From positions 57,667 through 121,666 of the forward strand of contig CAMAXW010000004.1 of the NCBI GenBank assembly GCA_945862315.1: a stretch of 64,000 nucleotides of DNA, read 5' to 3'. Below, in pieces: positions 52,946 to 62,993 of the stretch. Positions within the stretch are counted from its first letter, which is position 1. Every line of letters starts with the position of its first letter. Under the pieces are notes generated by a model that was not told where the DNA came from, searched no databases, and saw only the letters and a program-made list of their open reading frames with translations. Source of the DNA: Klebsiella pneumoniae. GTDB taxonomy: Bacteria > Pseudomonadota > Gammaproteobacteria > Ga0077536. A program made the translations under genes and the position numbers.

Positions 52946-53167
52946 GGGTCGGGGTGCCGCGCCCGCGTTGTTGACCTGCGACCAGCGGTGAGCGCACGGC
53001 GAGCAGGGCCAAAAATCGGGCGCCATGCGCACTCATGACCGGTACAGGGTCAAGTCTCTCAGGATGTCTGCCTGCCCCCCGCGAGTTGTCCCACGTGAGG
53101 GCGGGGGTCAAAATGCCCGACACCGCACGCGGGTTTCACCTCGCGGGTTAGCTCGCGCGCAACCGGC

Positions 53168-54388
53168 TTATTTTTTGACCACGCGCAATTTGGCCACCAT
53201 CGGTGCCGTGGCGTTAGGCGCGGCGTTATTGCCCCAACTGGTGCGCACATAGTTAGTGAGGTCGGCAATTTGCTGGTCGTTAAGCTGGCCGGCGAGGGAG
53301 GGCATGGGGATGTATTTGTTTTGTGCGGGGATGCCCTCCAGCACCACCTTGAAAATATTTGCCGGATTGGGCGACAAAATCACGCCGTTACCGGCGAGTG
53401 GTGGAAACACCCCTGCAATGCCGCGCCCCTGCGATTGGTGGCAACTGCTGCAATGGTCGAGGTAGAGCGCCGCACCCCGTTGCCGTGATTCACTGGGGGC
53501 AGGTTTGGGCGAGCGCAAAGTGGAGTCGGGCGGGATCGACTTCAAATATTCGCCCATGGCCAGCAGGTCGGCGTCGCTGAGGTAGCTCGTGCTGTTTTGC
53601 ACCACTTCTGCCATCGGGCCGAGGGTGGTGGTCTTGCCCTGATTGGCGCCGGTTTTAAGGTAGGTGGCGATGTCCTGCGCGGTCCAACTGCCCAGGCCCG
53701 TGTGCAAGTTCGAACTCAAATCTAACGCAAACCAGCCGTCGATGGTCGCACCGCTATAAGCTTTTTTCTGCTCAATGCCACCCAGCACATTGCGCGGTGA
53801 ATGGCAGGCGCTACAGTGGCCAAAGCTCTCCACGAGATAGGCACCGCGATTCCAACTCGGCGTGTGGGTGATGTCGTCCTTAAATACCCCCTCGGTGAAA
53901 AACATCTCGCGCCAGCCGATCATGGACAAGCGTTGGTTGAAGGGGAATTCCAGATGGTTGATGTCCACCACGTTGCGCACTGCAGGAATCGTGCGCAGAT
54001 AGGCGAACAGGGCGTCGGCGTCGGTGCGCGTAATTTTGGTATAGAAGTCAAACGGCATCACGGGGAACATGTCCTGACCGTGCCGGTTCACGCCATGGTG
54101 CAAGGCGCGGTAGAACTCATCGCTGGTCCATTTGCCGAGGCCAGTTTCAGGGTCGGAGGTGAGGTTGGGCGTGAGCAGGTAGCCAAAGGGCGTGTCCATG
54201 CGCAAGCCGCCAGCATAGGGTGTGCCGCCTTGGGCCGTGTGGCAGGAAACGCAATCCCCGGCACGGGCTAAGTACTCGCCTTGTTGCGTTTGGCTGGGCG
54301 GCACGTCGGCCGCAAAGCTCACCTTCCAGACGGTGAGCAGCACAGCCAGAAATCCCGCCAGCCGGCGGGGCGATAATCTGGTGGACAT
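53168..54388 (-). CDS. Tri-heme cytochrome c subunit
   Basis: A 406-aa exported cytochrome with a signal peptide (RRLAGFLAVLLTVWKVSFA) and three CxxCH heme sites (CVSCH, CSACH, CSSCH) plus distal Met candidates. It resembles the cytochrome subunit of membrane alcohol/aldehyde dehydrogenases. The molybdenum hydroxylase subunits lie upstream on the same strand, so it likely takes electrons from them to the respiratory chain. ATG 54388 begins the signal peptide; an in-frame ATG at 54517 is too far upstream. Confidence 0.88.
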   Translation of the reverse strand: MSTRLSPRRLAGFLAVLLTVWKVSFAADVPPSQTQQGEYLARAGDCVSCHTAQGGTPYAGGLRMDTPFGYLLTPNLTSDPETGLGKWTSDEFYRALHHGVNRHGQDMFPVMPFDFYTKITRTDADALFAYLRTIPAVRNVVDINHLEFPFNQRLSMIGWREMFFTEGVFKDDITHTPSWNRGAYLVESFGHCSACHSPRNVLGGIEQKKAYSGATIDGWFALDLSSNLHTGLGSWTAQDIATYLKTGANQGKTTTLGPMAEVVQNSTSYLSDADLLAMGEYLKSIPPDSTLRSPKPAPSESRQRGAALYLDHCSSCHQSQGRGIAGVFPPLAGNGVILSPNPANIFKVVLEGIPAQNKYIPMPSLAGQLNDQQIADLTNYVRTSWGNNAAPNATAPMVAKLRVVKK

Positions 54389-54587
54389 AAACGACCCCCT
54401 TCGCACGTGGCGAAGCCTTAGTAAATCTGAAGCATTCTTGTCGCCGCCTGCGGTGCACCGCGAGAGGGTCTCGGGACTGCTAAACCGAGTACGCTCGATG
54501 CTATCGGCCGCTGGCATGTTTGACCAGCAAAAGACGGCACGCGCTCAGCGCTGCGTTGCCCACTCGCCCCCGTGGGCAGGGCGGTTT

Positions 54588-55064
54588 TTAACCGCTGGCT
54601 GCTGGGGCTAGTAGTACTGCGGCGGCATCCATGACGGCCGCGCGGATTCTGGTATAGGTTCCGCAGCGACAAATGTTGCCGTTGAGGTGGCTGTCCAGTT
54701 CTGCCGGCGTGGGATTGGGCGTTTTGCGCAACAGTGCCAAGGCGCTCATGAGCTGACCGGATTGGCAATATCCGCACTGAGGTACGTTGTGTTTGACCCA
54801 GGCGGCGCGCAAGGCATCCGCCTCGCTACCCGCGACGGACTCAATAGTCCCTACCTGCTGGCTGCCCACGGCCGCTATGGGCAGCAAGCACGAACGGGTG
54901 GGCACTCCGTCTAGATGGACGGTGCACGCGCCACATTGCCCAATGCCGCAGCCGTATTTTGTGCCCACCATGCCGAGGGAATCTCGGAGTACCCACAGCA
55001 AGGGTTGCTCGGCCGGCGCCTCTACTGCGTGCGTCGCGCCATTGAGGTTGATCTGATATTTCAT
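54588..55064 (-). CDS. (2Fe-2S) subunit of a molybdenum hydroxylase (IorA-like)
   Basis: A 158-aa small subunit of the xanthine oxidase family. The plant-type cluster is in YGCGIGQCGACTVHLDG and the second cluster in QCGYCQSGQLM and NICRCGTYTRI. It resembles isoquinoline 1-oxidoreductase/aldehyde oxidase alpha subunits. It is 35 bp downstream of the large subunit. No separate FAD subunit gene is present, as usual in this periplasmic type. Confidence 0.9.
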   Translation of the reverse strand: MKYQINLNGATHAVEAPAEQPLLWVLRDSLGMVGTKYGCGIGQCGACTVHLDGVPTRSCLLPIAAVGSQQVGTIESVAGSEADALRAAWVKHNVPQCGYCQSGQLMSALALLRKTPNPTPAELDSHLNGNICRCGTYTRIRAAVMDAAAVLLAPAASG

Positions 55065-55099
55065 GGTTCAGGTCCAGCCTTGCAAAAGAGGAGGGTGGG

Positions 55100-57226
55100 T
55101 CATACGGGGATGCCCTGTTGGGCCAAGGGCAGGCGTCTAATGCGCTGGCCGGTGAGCGCAAACAGGGCGTTGCAGATGGCGGGTGCGACCGAGGGTACGC
55201 CGCATTCGCCAAGCCCCGTGGGCGGTAAATTGCTGTTAACGAAGAACGACTCAATGCTGGGGCAGCTCGCCATGCGCAACACGGGGTAGGTGTCAAAGTT
55301 GGTTTGCAGCGCCCGCCCGCGTTCTAGGGTAATCCCACCGTATAGTGCCGAGGACAGGCCGTACACCAGCGCACCTTGAATTTGCGCAGCGGCGCCATCG
55401 GGATTCACCACCAACCCACAGTCCGTGGCGCACACTAAACGCCGAATTTTGACGGTAGCCCCGGTTTTTTCGACCTCCGCCACGATCGCGACATAGCTCC
55501 CGTAGTACTCGTGCGCCGATAGGCCGCGCGCCATGCCCGCGGGGAGCGGCGTGCCCCAGCCCGCTTTTTCGGCAGCCAGTTCTAACACGGCCGCCAGTCG
55601 CGGGTCGCTCAGCAAGGCACGCCGGTAGGTTAGGGGATCGGTGGCGGCGGCATGGGCCAGTTCGTCAATGAAGCTCTCCACGAAGAACACGTTGTGCGCG
55701 TGGCCCACCGAGCGCATCCACTGTACCGGGACCGGCAAGTGAGTTTGGTGGACCTCGACTGAGAAATCTGGGATCGCGTATTTGTGGGTGGTGACGCCAT
55801 CCACGGTGGTGAGGTCGACGCCCTTCTGGACCAAAAAATCCAAGGCTGAGTCATCGCAGATCGATTGGCCCACGAGACGTTGGTGCCAGGTGGTCAGTTG
55901 ATGATCGGCCCCAGTTTTGGCCCAGATGCGACCCAACACCATGGGTCGGTAATAGCCGGCGGCGATTTCGTCTTCCCGCGTCCACAGCAGTTTGACCGGC
56001 GCCGTCAGCGCGGGCAGCGCCTTCAGGATCTCGGCAGCCTCGGCTATCCAGTCGGACTTAGGATTAGCCCGACGTCCAAAACCACCCCCCATCGCGGTCA
56101 CCCGCACTTCTACTACGGCGGGTGCCACGCCGAGGATGTTGGCTACCACTTGCTGGTCTTGCGATTGAAACTGCGTGCCCACGGTCAGCACAACCCGCTG
56201 GGCTTGCCGCTGGATCACACAATTCAGTGGCTCCATGGGCAGATGCGCCAAATAAGGGGCGATGTACTCCGCAGTAAGTTGCCCCGTAGGTTCGGCGCTG
56301 GTGGGCACGGGGCTTAACCCCGCTTTGGCCGTGCTGCCCGGCGTGAGGGCGAGCGCGCGGTAGTTATCGAGGATGGTTTCGGTACTCAGTTCGGCGCCTG
56401 GTCGCTCATCCCAAACCACCGACAGCGCTTTTCTAGCCTGCAGCGCCGCCCAAGTATGGGTTGCGAGCACGGCAACCCCGGTGGGAATTTGGACCACCGA
56501 GTGACACCCCGGCACCGCCTTGGCCTGGGCCGCGTCGAAACTTATCAGCAGCGCGCCAAACGAAGGGGCGTGCGCGACGACCGCCACCAGCCCCTCAGTT
56601 TCCTGGACATCAATGCCGTAGCGCTGCTTGCCAGATGATTTCGCCAGCACGTCCAAACTCAAGGGCGAAGTGCCAATGAGAGAAAAATCTGCAATTTTTT
56701 TCAGCTTCGGTTGCTTGGGCGGCGGGTAACGCGCCGCGCCGTCTAGCAGTTCGCGATAAGCAATGGTGCGGCCGTCGGGTGCGAGTACCTGACCCTCATG
56801 CGTCTTCAACAGCGCCGGTTTGAGGCCCCATTTTTCTGCCGCCGCGCGCACCAGCATTTCACGGGCCTGGGCACCCGCTTTGCGATAGGGTTCGAAAAAG
56901 ACCATCACGCTCGTGCTGGCTGCCGTGATTTGCAGGCCGTTAAAAAATGGATTGCCAAATTGGGCCTCGGGACGACTAGAGCGCACCTGCACCGAGGCCC
57001 ACGGCGCGTCGAGTTCTTCTGCCAGCACGGCGGCCAACGCCGTGAACACACCTTGGCCCATTTCCGCCTGACCAACGATGACCGTCACGGCGCCATCGGC
57101 GCTTATTTCAAGGAAGCTATTGGGGTTCAGCACAGGGGCGGCGGCGTTTGGTACCGCCAGCGCAGGTAGAACGATGGGGATGATGAGGCTGCCGGCAGCC
57201 TTTAAAAAAGCGCGTCGAGTCAACAT
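55100..57226 (-). CDS. Molybdopterin-binding subunit (IorB / aldehyde oxidase-like)
   Basis: A 708-aa large subunit with a Tat-type signal (LTRRAFLKAAG). It has the Moco-binding VGQAEMGQGVFTALA, GGGFGRRANPKSDW and the catalytic Glu in LGECGVPSVAPAICNAL. With the Fe-S subunit and the tri-heme cytochrome it makes a periplasmic aldehyde or N-heterocycle oxidoreductase that feeds electrons to the cytochrome. Substrate unknown; aldehydes are most likely. Confidence 0.9.
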   Translation of the reverse strand: MLTRRAFLKAAGSLIIPIVLPALAVPNAAAPVLNPNSFLEISADGAVTVIVGQAEMGQGVFTALAAVLAEELDAPWASVQVRSSRPEAQFGNPFFNGLQITAASTSVMVFFEPYRKAGAQAREMLVRAAAEKWGLKPALLKTHEGQVLAPDGRTIAYRELLDGAARYPPPKQPKLKKIADFSLIGTSPLSLDVLAKSSGKQRYGIDVQETEGLVAVVAHAPSFGALLISFDAAQAKAVPGCHSVVQIPTGVAVLATHTWAALQARKALSVVWDERPGAELSTETILDNYRALALTPGSTAKAGLSPVPTSAEPTGQLTAEYIAPYLAHLPMEPLNCVIQRQAQRVVLTVGTQFQSQDQQVVANILGVAPAVVEVRVTAMGGGFGRRANPKSDWIAEAAEILKALPALTAPVKLLWTREDEIAAGYYRPMVLGRIWAKTGADHQLTTWHQRLVGQSICDDSALDFLVQKGVDLTTVDGVTTHKYAIPDFSVEVHQTHLPVPVQWMRSVGHAHNVFFVESFIDELAHAAATDPLTYRRALLSDPRLAAVLELAAEKAGWGTPLPAGMARGLSAHEYYGSYVAIVAEVEKTGATVKIRRLVCATDCGLVVNPDGAAAQIQGALVYGLSSALYGGITLERGRALQTNFDTYPVLRMASCPSIESFFVNSNLPPTGLGECGVPSVAPAICNALFALTGQRIRRLPLAQQGIPV

Positions 57227-57347
57227 AGGGCAAGTTCCTTATTGGCCATGTTTCCGTTGCACGATCGCCCCCTATCTCGGCGCGCCACCTCAAAGCTAAC
57301 AGCCATCGCAGGTCTGCGTCCAGACCTGAAAAACGACCCTCAGAGGT

Positions 57348-58628
57348 TTATCGGTCGAGTCGCCGGTTGTTGGTTTCGGCCATTGACCACAGGATGGCCA
57401 AGCCAATCACGCCGTAGAACAAGATGTAGTAGGCCGGCGCCAGTGGCTGGCCCAGCCTCTCGATGAGCCAAACCGAGACCAAGGGTGTGGTGCCGCCGGC
57501 CAGCGCCAACGTGAGGCTGTAGGCCAGGCTCATGGACGTCACGCGTGAGCGCAGCGGAAAAATTTCCACCAGCATCGCGCCCTGCAAACCTAGAGCCATG
57601 CCCAGCGGCACCGCCAAGGCCATCTGCCCCAACATAAAGCCCCACCAAGTGCCAAACAGCATCGCTTTTAGGGCGAAGTAGATGCTCATCATCACGACGA
57701 TGGTCAGAATAAGCATTAATTTACGTCGACCGATTTTGTCCGACAGCCAACCGCCGAGGGGTTTGGACACGAGCACCACCAACAGGCTGAGCGTGTTAGC
57801 CAGCAAAAAATCCTCGCCGCCGGCCCCGGCAAGGGCTTTGCGGTGCTCCACTGCGTAGGTGAAGGTGAGGTAGTAGGCCGCGTTCGTCATGGCCACGATG
57901 CCAAAGGTTTGCACCATGGGTTTCCAATCGGTCACTAGCGCGGGGAGGAGTTTGGGACGCAGCTCCCGTGCTTTGATGCCCTCGGCAGTTTCCACGATGC
58001 CACGCCGCAGCGCGTAGCCGGCGAGCAGCAACACCGCAGAACCCAGAAACGGAATGCGCCAGCCCCACGCGCTGGCATCTTCGGGACTCAGCCAAACGTT
58101 CACCAGCCACGCCGTGGCCGAGCCTAGGATAAAACCCAGCGTGGTGCCGGCGGCCGTTGAACTACTCACCAGCCCGCGCAGCAAGGGTGAGGCGCCTTCA
58201 GTGGTGTAGACCATCGAACCGGTGAACTCGCCGCCTAGCGAGAAACCTTGGATGAGCCGCAGCAACAAGAGCAACACGGGTGCTGCGACGCCAATTTGCG
58301 CATAGGTAGGTAGCAGGCCCATCAGGATCGTGGCCCCGCCCATCAGCGAGATGGAGAGCGTGAGCAAGGCACGCCGCCCGATGCGATCACCCACCTGCCC
58401 CAACACGAGCGCACCGACCGGGCGGGCGAAAAACCCCAAGGCGAATACGCCAAACGCCAGTAGCTGCTGCGCTGAGGGGCTCGATTGCGGGAAAAATTGC
58501 CGGCCGATGCTGGTGGCAAAATAGCCGTAGACCGCGAAATCAAACCACTCGATCACATTGCCGATCAGTCCGGCCAGCGCGGTGCGCAGCGCCGACATTT
58601 GGGGGGTAGGAGTCTGCAGGGAGGCCAT
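57348..58628 (-). CDS. MFS transporter, metabolite:H+ symporter type
   Basis: A 426-aa, 12-helix MFS protein of the MHS family. It has NVIEWFDFAVYGYFAT in helix 1, ARPVGALVLGQVGDRIGRR between helices 2 and 3 and GWLSDKIGRRKLM in the mirrored loop. Relatives import carboxylates, proline/betaine or shikimate. It is upstream of, and on the same strand as, the aldehyde oxidase genes, so may bring in or export a linked carboxylate (inference). Confidence 0.87.
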   Translation of the reverse strand: MASLQTPTPQMSALRTALAGLIGNVIEWFDFAVYGYFATSIGRQFFPQSSPSAQQLLAFGVFALGFFARPVGALVLGQVGDRIGRRALLTLSISLMGGATILMGLLPTYAQIGVAAPVLLLLLRLIQGFSLGGEFTGSMVYTTEGASPLLRGLVSSSTAAGTTLGFILGSATAWLVNVWLSPEDASAWGWRIPFLGSAVLLLAGYALRRGIVETAEGIKARELRPKLLPALVTDWKPMVQTFGIVAMTNAAYYLTFTYAVEHRKALAGAGGEDFLLANTLSLLVVLVSKPLGGWLSDKIGRRKLMLILTIVVMMSIYFALKAMLFGTWWGFMLGQMALAVPLGMALGLQGAMLVEIFPLRSRVTSMSLAYSLTLALAGGTTPLVSVWLIERLGQPLAPAYYILFYGVIGLAILWSMAETNNRRLDR

Positions 58629-59196
58629 TGAATTACCTTACGGCGCGAAGATTGCCTCGCGGGTCTTTTAAGAATAAGTACCGAACCAGCGCCAAGGTAT
58701 GCGAGTCGCCTCAGCAAGGAAAGCCACGCGTTGCAGCGTTAGACCGCCCAAACCGCCAGCCCCGCTCTCGGGGAGGGGATATTCTGCCTGACCAGACGCT
58801 CAACGGCGGCGCGGCAAGACCCGCAGACCGTTCTCGGGGCTCGCCGCGTTGACGGGTGCTGTTGCGTTGATGAGGCGCTGCGGTGAAAAACCCAGGGTAT
58901 GGCAGGTTACCCACTGTGCACGTAGCGAGCGTGCCACGGGCCGGTGACCGGTGCTAAGTTTGGGCTGCTCGGTTGTCATGCTCAGCGACCACCGCAGGGT
59001 TGGCGGCCTCTACCGGCCTAAGCCCCGTCGCCCAGCTACGGCTGACCAGCAGGCCAGACGGACGCCCGCCACGCGCCAGTTCCGTAGTGAAAAAGCCGCC
59101 CACACAGTGCATGATGAAAATCTGATGTCGGTCTGTATGGATACTCGGGCCGCGACGCCCAACGTCGCATGGTGAGACTCCCAGAAGGAGGCGTGC
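58629..59196. other. Divergent intergenic region
   Basis: These 568 bp separate the MFS gene (-) and the glutamine-synthetase-like gene (+). Apart from AGGAGG (about 59185-59190) ahead of the GTG, I see no gene, tRNA, terminator or repeat. Confidence 0.55.
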
Positions 59197-60672
59197 GTGA
59201 GCAGTTTGTTAGATGGCAGCGTTGGTCAAATAGATTTCGTCACCCGCTATGGACTGATGTCCAAGGCCCAATTGGCGGCCATTCCGCGCATCACGGAAAT
59301 GATCAAAGAACACTCACTGCGCACCATCCGCATTGCTTGGTGTGATCAGCATGGGCTGGTGCGCGGCAAGCAGGTTATGGCGCACGACTTTCTGCTGGCG
59401 CTGCGCAACGGCGTGGATTTTCAAACCGCCACGCTGTTCATGGATACCGCCAATAATCTGGCCGCGCCGATGTTCGCTAAACACGGTGGCGGCATTGGGG
59501 TGGCGGCGCTGTGCGGCGGGCCAGACGCCATTCTGGTGCCCGATCCCCTGACCTTCCGCGTGCTGCCGTGGGCGCCACGTACCGGGTGGATACTCTCGGA
59601 GATGTACCTCAACAACGGTGAGCCCATGCCGTTTGATACGCGGGCGGTGTTTAAGCGCCAATTGGCCCGCTTGCACACACGCGGCTGGGATTGGGTGGGC
59701 GGGCTAGAAGTCGAGTTTTATATTTGCAAACTGGAAGACCGCATGCTGCAACCCGAGCAGTGTGGATGGCCGCCGGACCCGCCCAAAGTCTCGATGATCG
59801 CCCATGGTTTTCAGTACCTCACCGAGGAGCGGCAAGATGAAATAGACCCCATCTTGCAAATGCTCCACGACAACTTGGCGGCGCTAGACCTGCCTCTGCG
59901 CACCATGGAAGACGAGTGGGGGCCGGGCCAGTGCGAGTTCACTTTTGACCCCACCCGCGGGGTGATGAGCGCCGACCACATGGTGTTGTTTAGAACCGCC
60001 GTGAAGCAACTGTGCCGCCGCCACGGTTACCACGCGACCTTCATGACCCGCCCAGCGCTGCCCAATTTTTTCTCCAGCGGTTGGCATTTGCATCAGTCTC
60101 TGTGCAGCTTGGAGGGTGGTGAGAATTTATTTGCCAACTTTGCCAACCCCACAGACGAACTCTCGCTGCTGGGCCGCCAGTACGTGGCAGGCCTGCTGGC
60201 GCACGCGGCTCCCGCCTGCGTTTTCAGTACGCCGACCATTAACGGTTATAAGCGTTTTCGCCCCAACTCCTTTGCCCCAGACCGCATCACGTGGGCGTGT
60301 GAGAATCGGGCGGCGATGATCCGCGTGTTGGGTGCGCCGGGGGACCGCGCCGCACACTTGGAGAATCGCGCCGGGGAGCCCTGCGCCAACCCTTATCTGT
60401 ACATGGCCTCGCAAATCGCGGCGGGTCTGGATGGCATAGACCGCGGGCTAGACCCCGGCCCAATGGACGAAACACCCTACGAATCGGGCAAACCCAAGCT
60501 GCCGCGCAGTCTGATGGAAGCCACCGCCGCGCTGTCTGGCAGTGCCATGTTTCGGCGTGAACTGGGGGATGCCCTAGTGGATTACCTGCTGTTGCTGAAG
60601 CAAAGCGAAATTGATCGCTTTCTGCAACACGTGACCGATTGGGAACACCGTGAATATTTCGAAATGTTTTAA
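59197..60672 (+). CDS. Glutamine-synthetase-family ligase (PuuA/GlnA-like)
   Basis: A 491-aa ligase with a GTG start after AGGAGG. Active-site motifs are GGLEVEFYI, GPGQCEFTFDP, SSGWHLHQSL, NGYKRFRPNSFAP and HLENRAGEPCANPYLY. The adenylylation Tyr of GlnA is not obvious. Members of this branch join glutamate to polyamines, ethanolamine or aromatic amines rather than ammonia. The family is clear; the amine is not. It is followed 30 bp later by a flavin-binding protein gene. Confidence 0.83.
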   Translation: MSSLLDGSVGQIDFVTRYGLMSKAQLAAIPRITEMIKEHSLRTIRIAWCDQHGLVRGKQVMAHDFLLALRNGVDFQTATLFMDTANNLAAPMFAKHGGGIGVAALCGGPDAILVPDPLTFRVLPWAPRTGWILSEMYLNNGEPMPFDTRAVFKRQLARLHTRGWDWVGGLEVEFYICKLEDRMLQPEQCGWPPDPPKVSMIAHGFQYLTEERQDEIDPILQMLHDNLAALDLPLRTMEDEWGPGQCEFTFDPTRGVMSADHMVLFRTAVKQLCRRHGYHATFMTRPALPNFFSSGWHLHQSLCSLEGGENLFANFANPTDELSLLGRQYVAGLLAHAAPACVFSTPTINGYKRFRPNSFAPDRITWACENRAAMIRVLGAPGDRAAHLENRAGEPCANPYLYMASQIAAGLDGIDRGLDPGPMDETPYESGKPKLPRSLMEATAALSGSAMFRRELGDALVDYLLLLKQSEIDRFLQHVTDWEHREYFEMF

Positions 60673-60702
60673 CCGTTAGGCAAAACTGGTGGTAGAAAAC
60701 GC

Positions 60703-61218
60703 ATGAGTGATTGGCGCGGCACAAAGTTTGGGGCGCTCTCCGGCACCGAGTTGGACGAGTTTTTAGCCGGCCCGTGGCTGGCCCGTTTGGCCTGTCTTAA
60801 GCCCGATGGCTGGCCCTACGTGGTGCCGGTTTGGTACCACTGGGACGGCGCCAATTTTTGGATAGTGGGGCGTGCAAAATCCGAATGGTGCCACTACATG
60901 GCGCTGGATTCGCGGGTGTCCTTGGTGGTCGACGAACCCACGCCGCCCATTCGTAAAGTGATCTGCGAAGGGCGGGCGGAAATCGTAGAGCGTAACGTGG
61001 GACCCTACTTGCCCAATGGCGAAAAATCCCTGTGGAATGTGCTGGGCGAAACCCAGACGGGACCACGGTATTTGGGCGAGAAAGCGCAGGAATATCGGGG
61101 CGCGGTGAACACCGAGCCGTGTTGGACCTTCCGTATCGTGCCGCTCAAACTCACCACCTGGCAGGGCTTCGGTTGGCATGCGCGCTACAAGCAGGTCAGC
61201 GATGCACCCGTTGTTTAA
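60703..61218 (+). CDS. PNPOx-like flavin/F420-binding protein
   Basis: A 171-aa split-barrel protein of the pyridoxamine 5'-phosphate oxidase-like superfamily, with LARLACLKPDGWPYVVPVWY and the following VGRAKSEWCHYMALDSRVSL. This type binds FMN or F420 and often reduces small molecules. It is 30 bp after the ligase, likely co-transcribed. Substrate unknown. Confidence 0.8.
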   Translation: MSDWRGTKFGALSGTELDEFLAGPWLARLACLKPDGWPYVVPVWYHWDGANFWIVGRAKSEWCHYMALDSRVSLVVDEPTPPIRKVICEGRAEIVERNVGPYLPNGEKSLWNVLGETQTGPRYLGEKAQEYRGAVNTEPCWTFRIVPLKLTTWQGFGWHARYKQVSDAPVV

Positions 61219-61567
61219 TGGCGCTGATAGCGGCTGAGTGCCGCGGCAGCGTTAAGCTAACCCGCTGCTTGGTGCGGGCACCCGCCGGCGGCTTGGGGCG
61301 CAGGCCGGAGACTTGAAGTGTGGGGTCAGATCGTGCAGGCAGGCGTAAGCTTTGCACCCCGGAGCAACTGCTGCGCGCGGCGACATACGCTTTAAACAGG
61401 CGGCGGGTTCGCGCCCAGCCGCCGGACTTGCCAGCCAGCGCCTAGACAGGGTGCGGGGGTCGGGCGCGCTGACGCTGTTCGCTAGCGTGCTGATCTTTGT
61501 CACCTGCGGCCGGCGGCGTCGCGCGGGACCGCACGCCGACTGACACGCCCGCCGCGCGGGCATGCGG
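61219..61567. other. Convergent intergenic region
   Basis: These 349 bp lie between the PNPOx-like gene (+) and the SnoaL-like gene (-). The open frames here are antisense or spurious. No terminator with a T-run was found. Confidence 0.5.
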
Positions 61568-61954
61568 TCAGGGCTTCTGCTTGCGCATTGAGTTCTTGAT
61601 CGCGATCTTGCCGTTGCGAAACGTGTAGATATCGCAGCCGCGCGCCTCGACCTTCGAGCCGTCGCTCTGGCGCGTGCCGGTGAAAATCCATTCGCTGCAG
61701 CCGCGGTTGCCGGTGATGAAGTCCTCGCCAACCGGCGTGAAGTGCGCATCCGGATAGTTGTCCCACAGACTCGCGAAGCCTTTGCGCACCTCCTCGCGGC
61801 CGACCCAGTGCGCGCCGTTGACGCCGGCGCCCACGGAGGCCATGAACTCGCAGTCCTCATCCATATGCGCCATCAGGGTGTCAATATCGTGGTCGTTCCA
61901 GGCCTGGGTGAAGCGCGCCAGAAATTCGCGGGTGACTTCGTGCTTGTCGGTCAT
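61568..61954 (-). CDS. SnoaL/NTF2-like protein
   Basis: A 128-aa NTF2-fold protein of the SnoaL type with WNDHDIDTLMAHMDEDCEF and GREEVRKGFASLWDNYPD, then a C-terminal strand RGCDIYTFRNGKIAIKNS. Such proteins are often cyclases, isomerases or hydratases. ATG 61954 begins the fold; the longer frame to 62332 runs antisense to the hydrolase. Divergent from the next hydrolase (98 bp), and with a more C-ending codon use than most neighbours. Confidence 0.82.
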   Translation of the reverse strand: MTDKHEVTREFLARFTQAWNDHDIDTLMAHMDEDCEFMASVGAGVNGAHWVGREEVRKGFASLWDNYPDAHFTPVGEDFITGNRGCSEWIFTGTRQSDGSKVEARGCDIYTFRNGKIAIKNSMRKQKP

Positions 61955-62052
61955 GTCGACTGATCCTTTCGTTCGGTGTTCGATGCGGGTTAAATTTCGG
62001 GGCGCAGCAACCCAGCTGCGTTGTTCCGACAAGTTTACTGGAGAGCTGCTTA

Positions 62053-62820
62053 ATGATCCTTGGTCATGAACTCTACGGTCGCGGCGCCGATGGCGTGATC
62101 GTGATGCACGATTTCTACGGCTGCCGCGATACCTGGGCCTTCGCGCGCCAATTTTTCGACGTCGATCGCCACACCTATGCTTTCGCGGAAATCCGCGGCT
62201 ACGGCGAATCGAAGAACCTGCCCGGCGAGTACACCCCCCGCGAGGCCGCTGCGGATATCCTCCATCTGGCGGACAATCTTGGCTGGCAGCGCTTTCACGT
62301 GGTTGGCCACTCGCTGAGCGGCATGCTTGCACAGCGCGTCGTGGTTGACGGCGGTGCTCGCGTCAAGTCGGCCGTGCTGACCACCCCGGTCGCAGCGTCC
62401 GGATTGAGCTTCTCGCCGGAGGGTTTCAAGCTGATCGAAGGCTCGATCGACAGCGATGAACTGTTGGGCCAGGCATTTGCTGCACTGACCGGCAATCGTC
62501 TCGGCCCCGAGTGGGAGCGCTTCAAGATTCGGCAGCAGCGCGCCTCGCGCAACCGCCTCGCGAATCACGCGTATCTGAAGAGTTCAGTCGAGCAGGGCTT
62601 CCTCGACGAGATGCGCGGCAACCGCACGCCGATGCTCGTCATCGTCGGCGAGTTCGACATGGAGCCGTTCACCGAAGCCACCGCGCGCGACACCTTCCTG
62701 CAGTGGTATCCGCACGCCGAACTCGCGGTGTGTCGCAATGCCGGGCACTACCCGCAGCAGGAAGCACCCGTCTACGTGGCAGCGGTGATCAACGAGTTCC
62801 TCGGCCGCCAGCGGGCTTAG
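62053..62820 (+). CDS. Alpha/beta hydrolase
   Basis: A 255-aa alpha/beta hydrolase with HDFYGC near the N-terminus, nucleophile Ser in VGHSLSGML, acid in VGEFDMEPF and His in NAGHYPQQE. The substrate is unknown; an ester or C-C hydrolase acting with the divergent SnoaL-like protein is possible. Codons are visibly biased to C-ending forms (TTC, CTC, ATC). Confidence 0.85.
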   Translation: MILGHELYGRGADGVIVMHDFYGCRDTWAFARQFFDVDRHTYAFAEIRGYGESKNLPGEYTPREAAADILHLADNLGWQRFHVVGHSLSGMLAQRVVVDGGARVKSAVLTTPVAASGLSFSPEGFKLIEGSIDSDELLGQAFAALTGNRLGPEWERFKIRQQRASRNRLANHAYLKSSVEQGFLDEMRGNRTPMLVIVGEFDMEPFTEATARDTFLQWYPHAELAVCRNAGHYPQQEAPVYVAAVINEFLGRQRA

Positions 62821-62993
62821 CCGACAGGCGGCAGATTTGCCGCCATCTCGTTGAGCAACTGGCGTTCGAACGCGCCTTGCGCCCTGGTTCCTCAAAGAGG
62901 CCATGACGCCGCTGCACAATCGGGCCAGTCTGCCGATTGCGGTGCAGCGCCCGCGCACCGGGATCACCCATCGCAATTCTGCTCACTTAGGCC

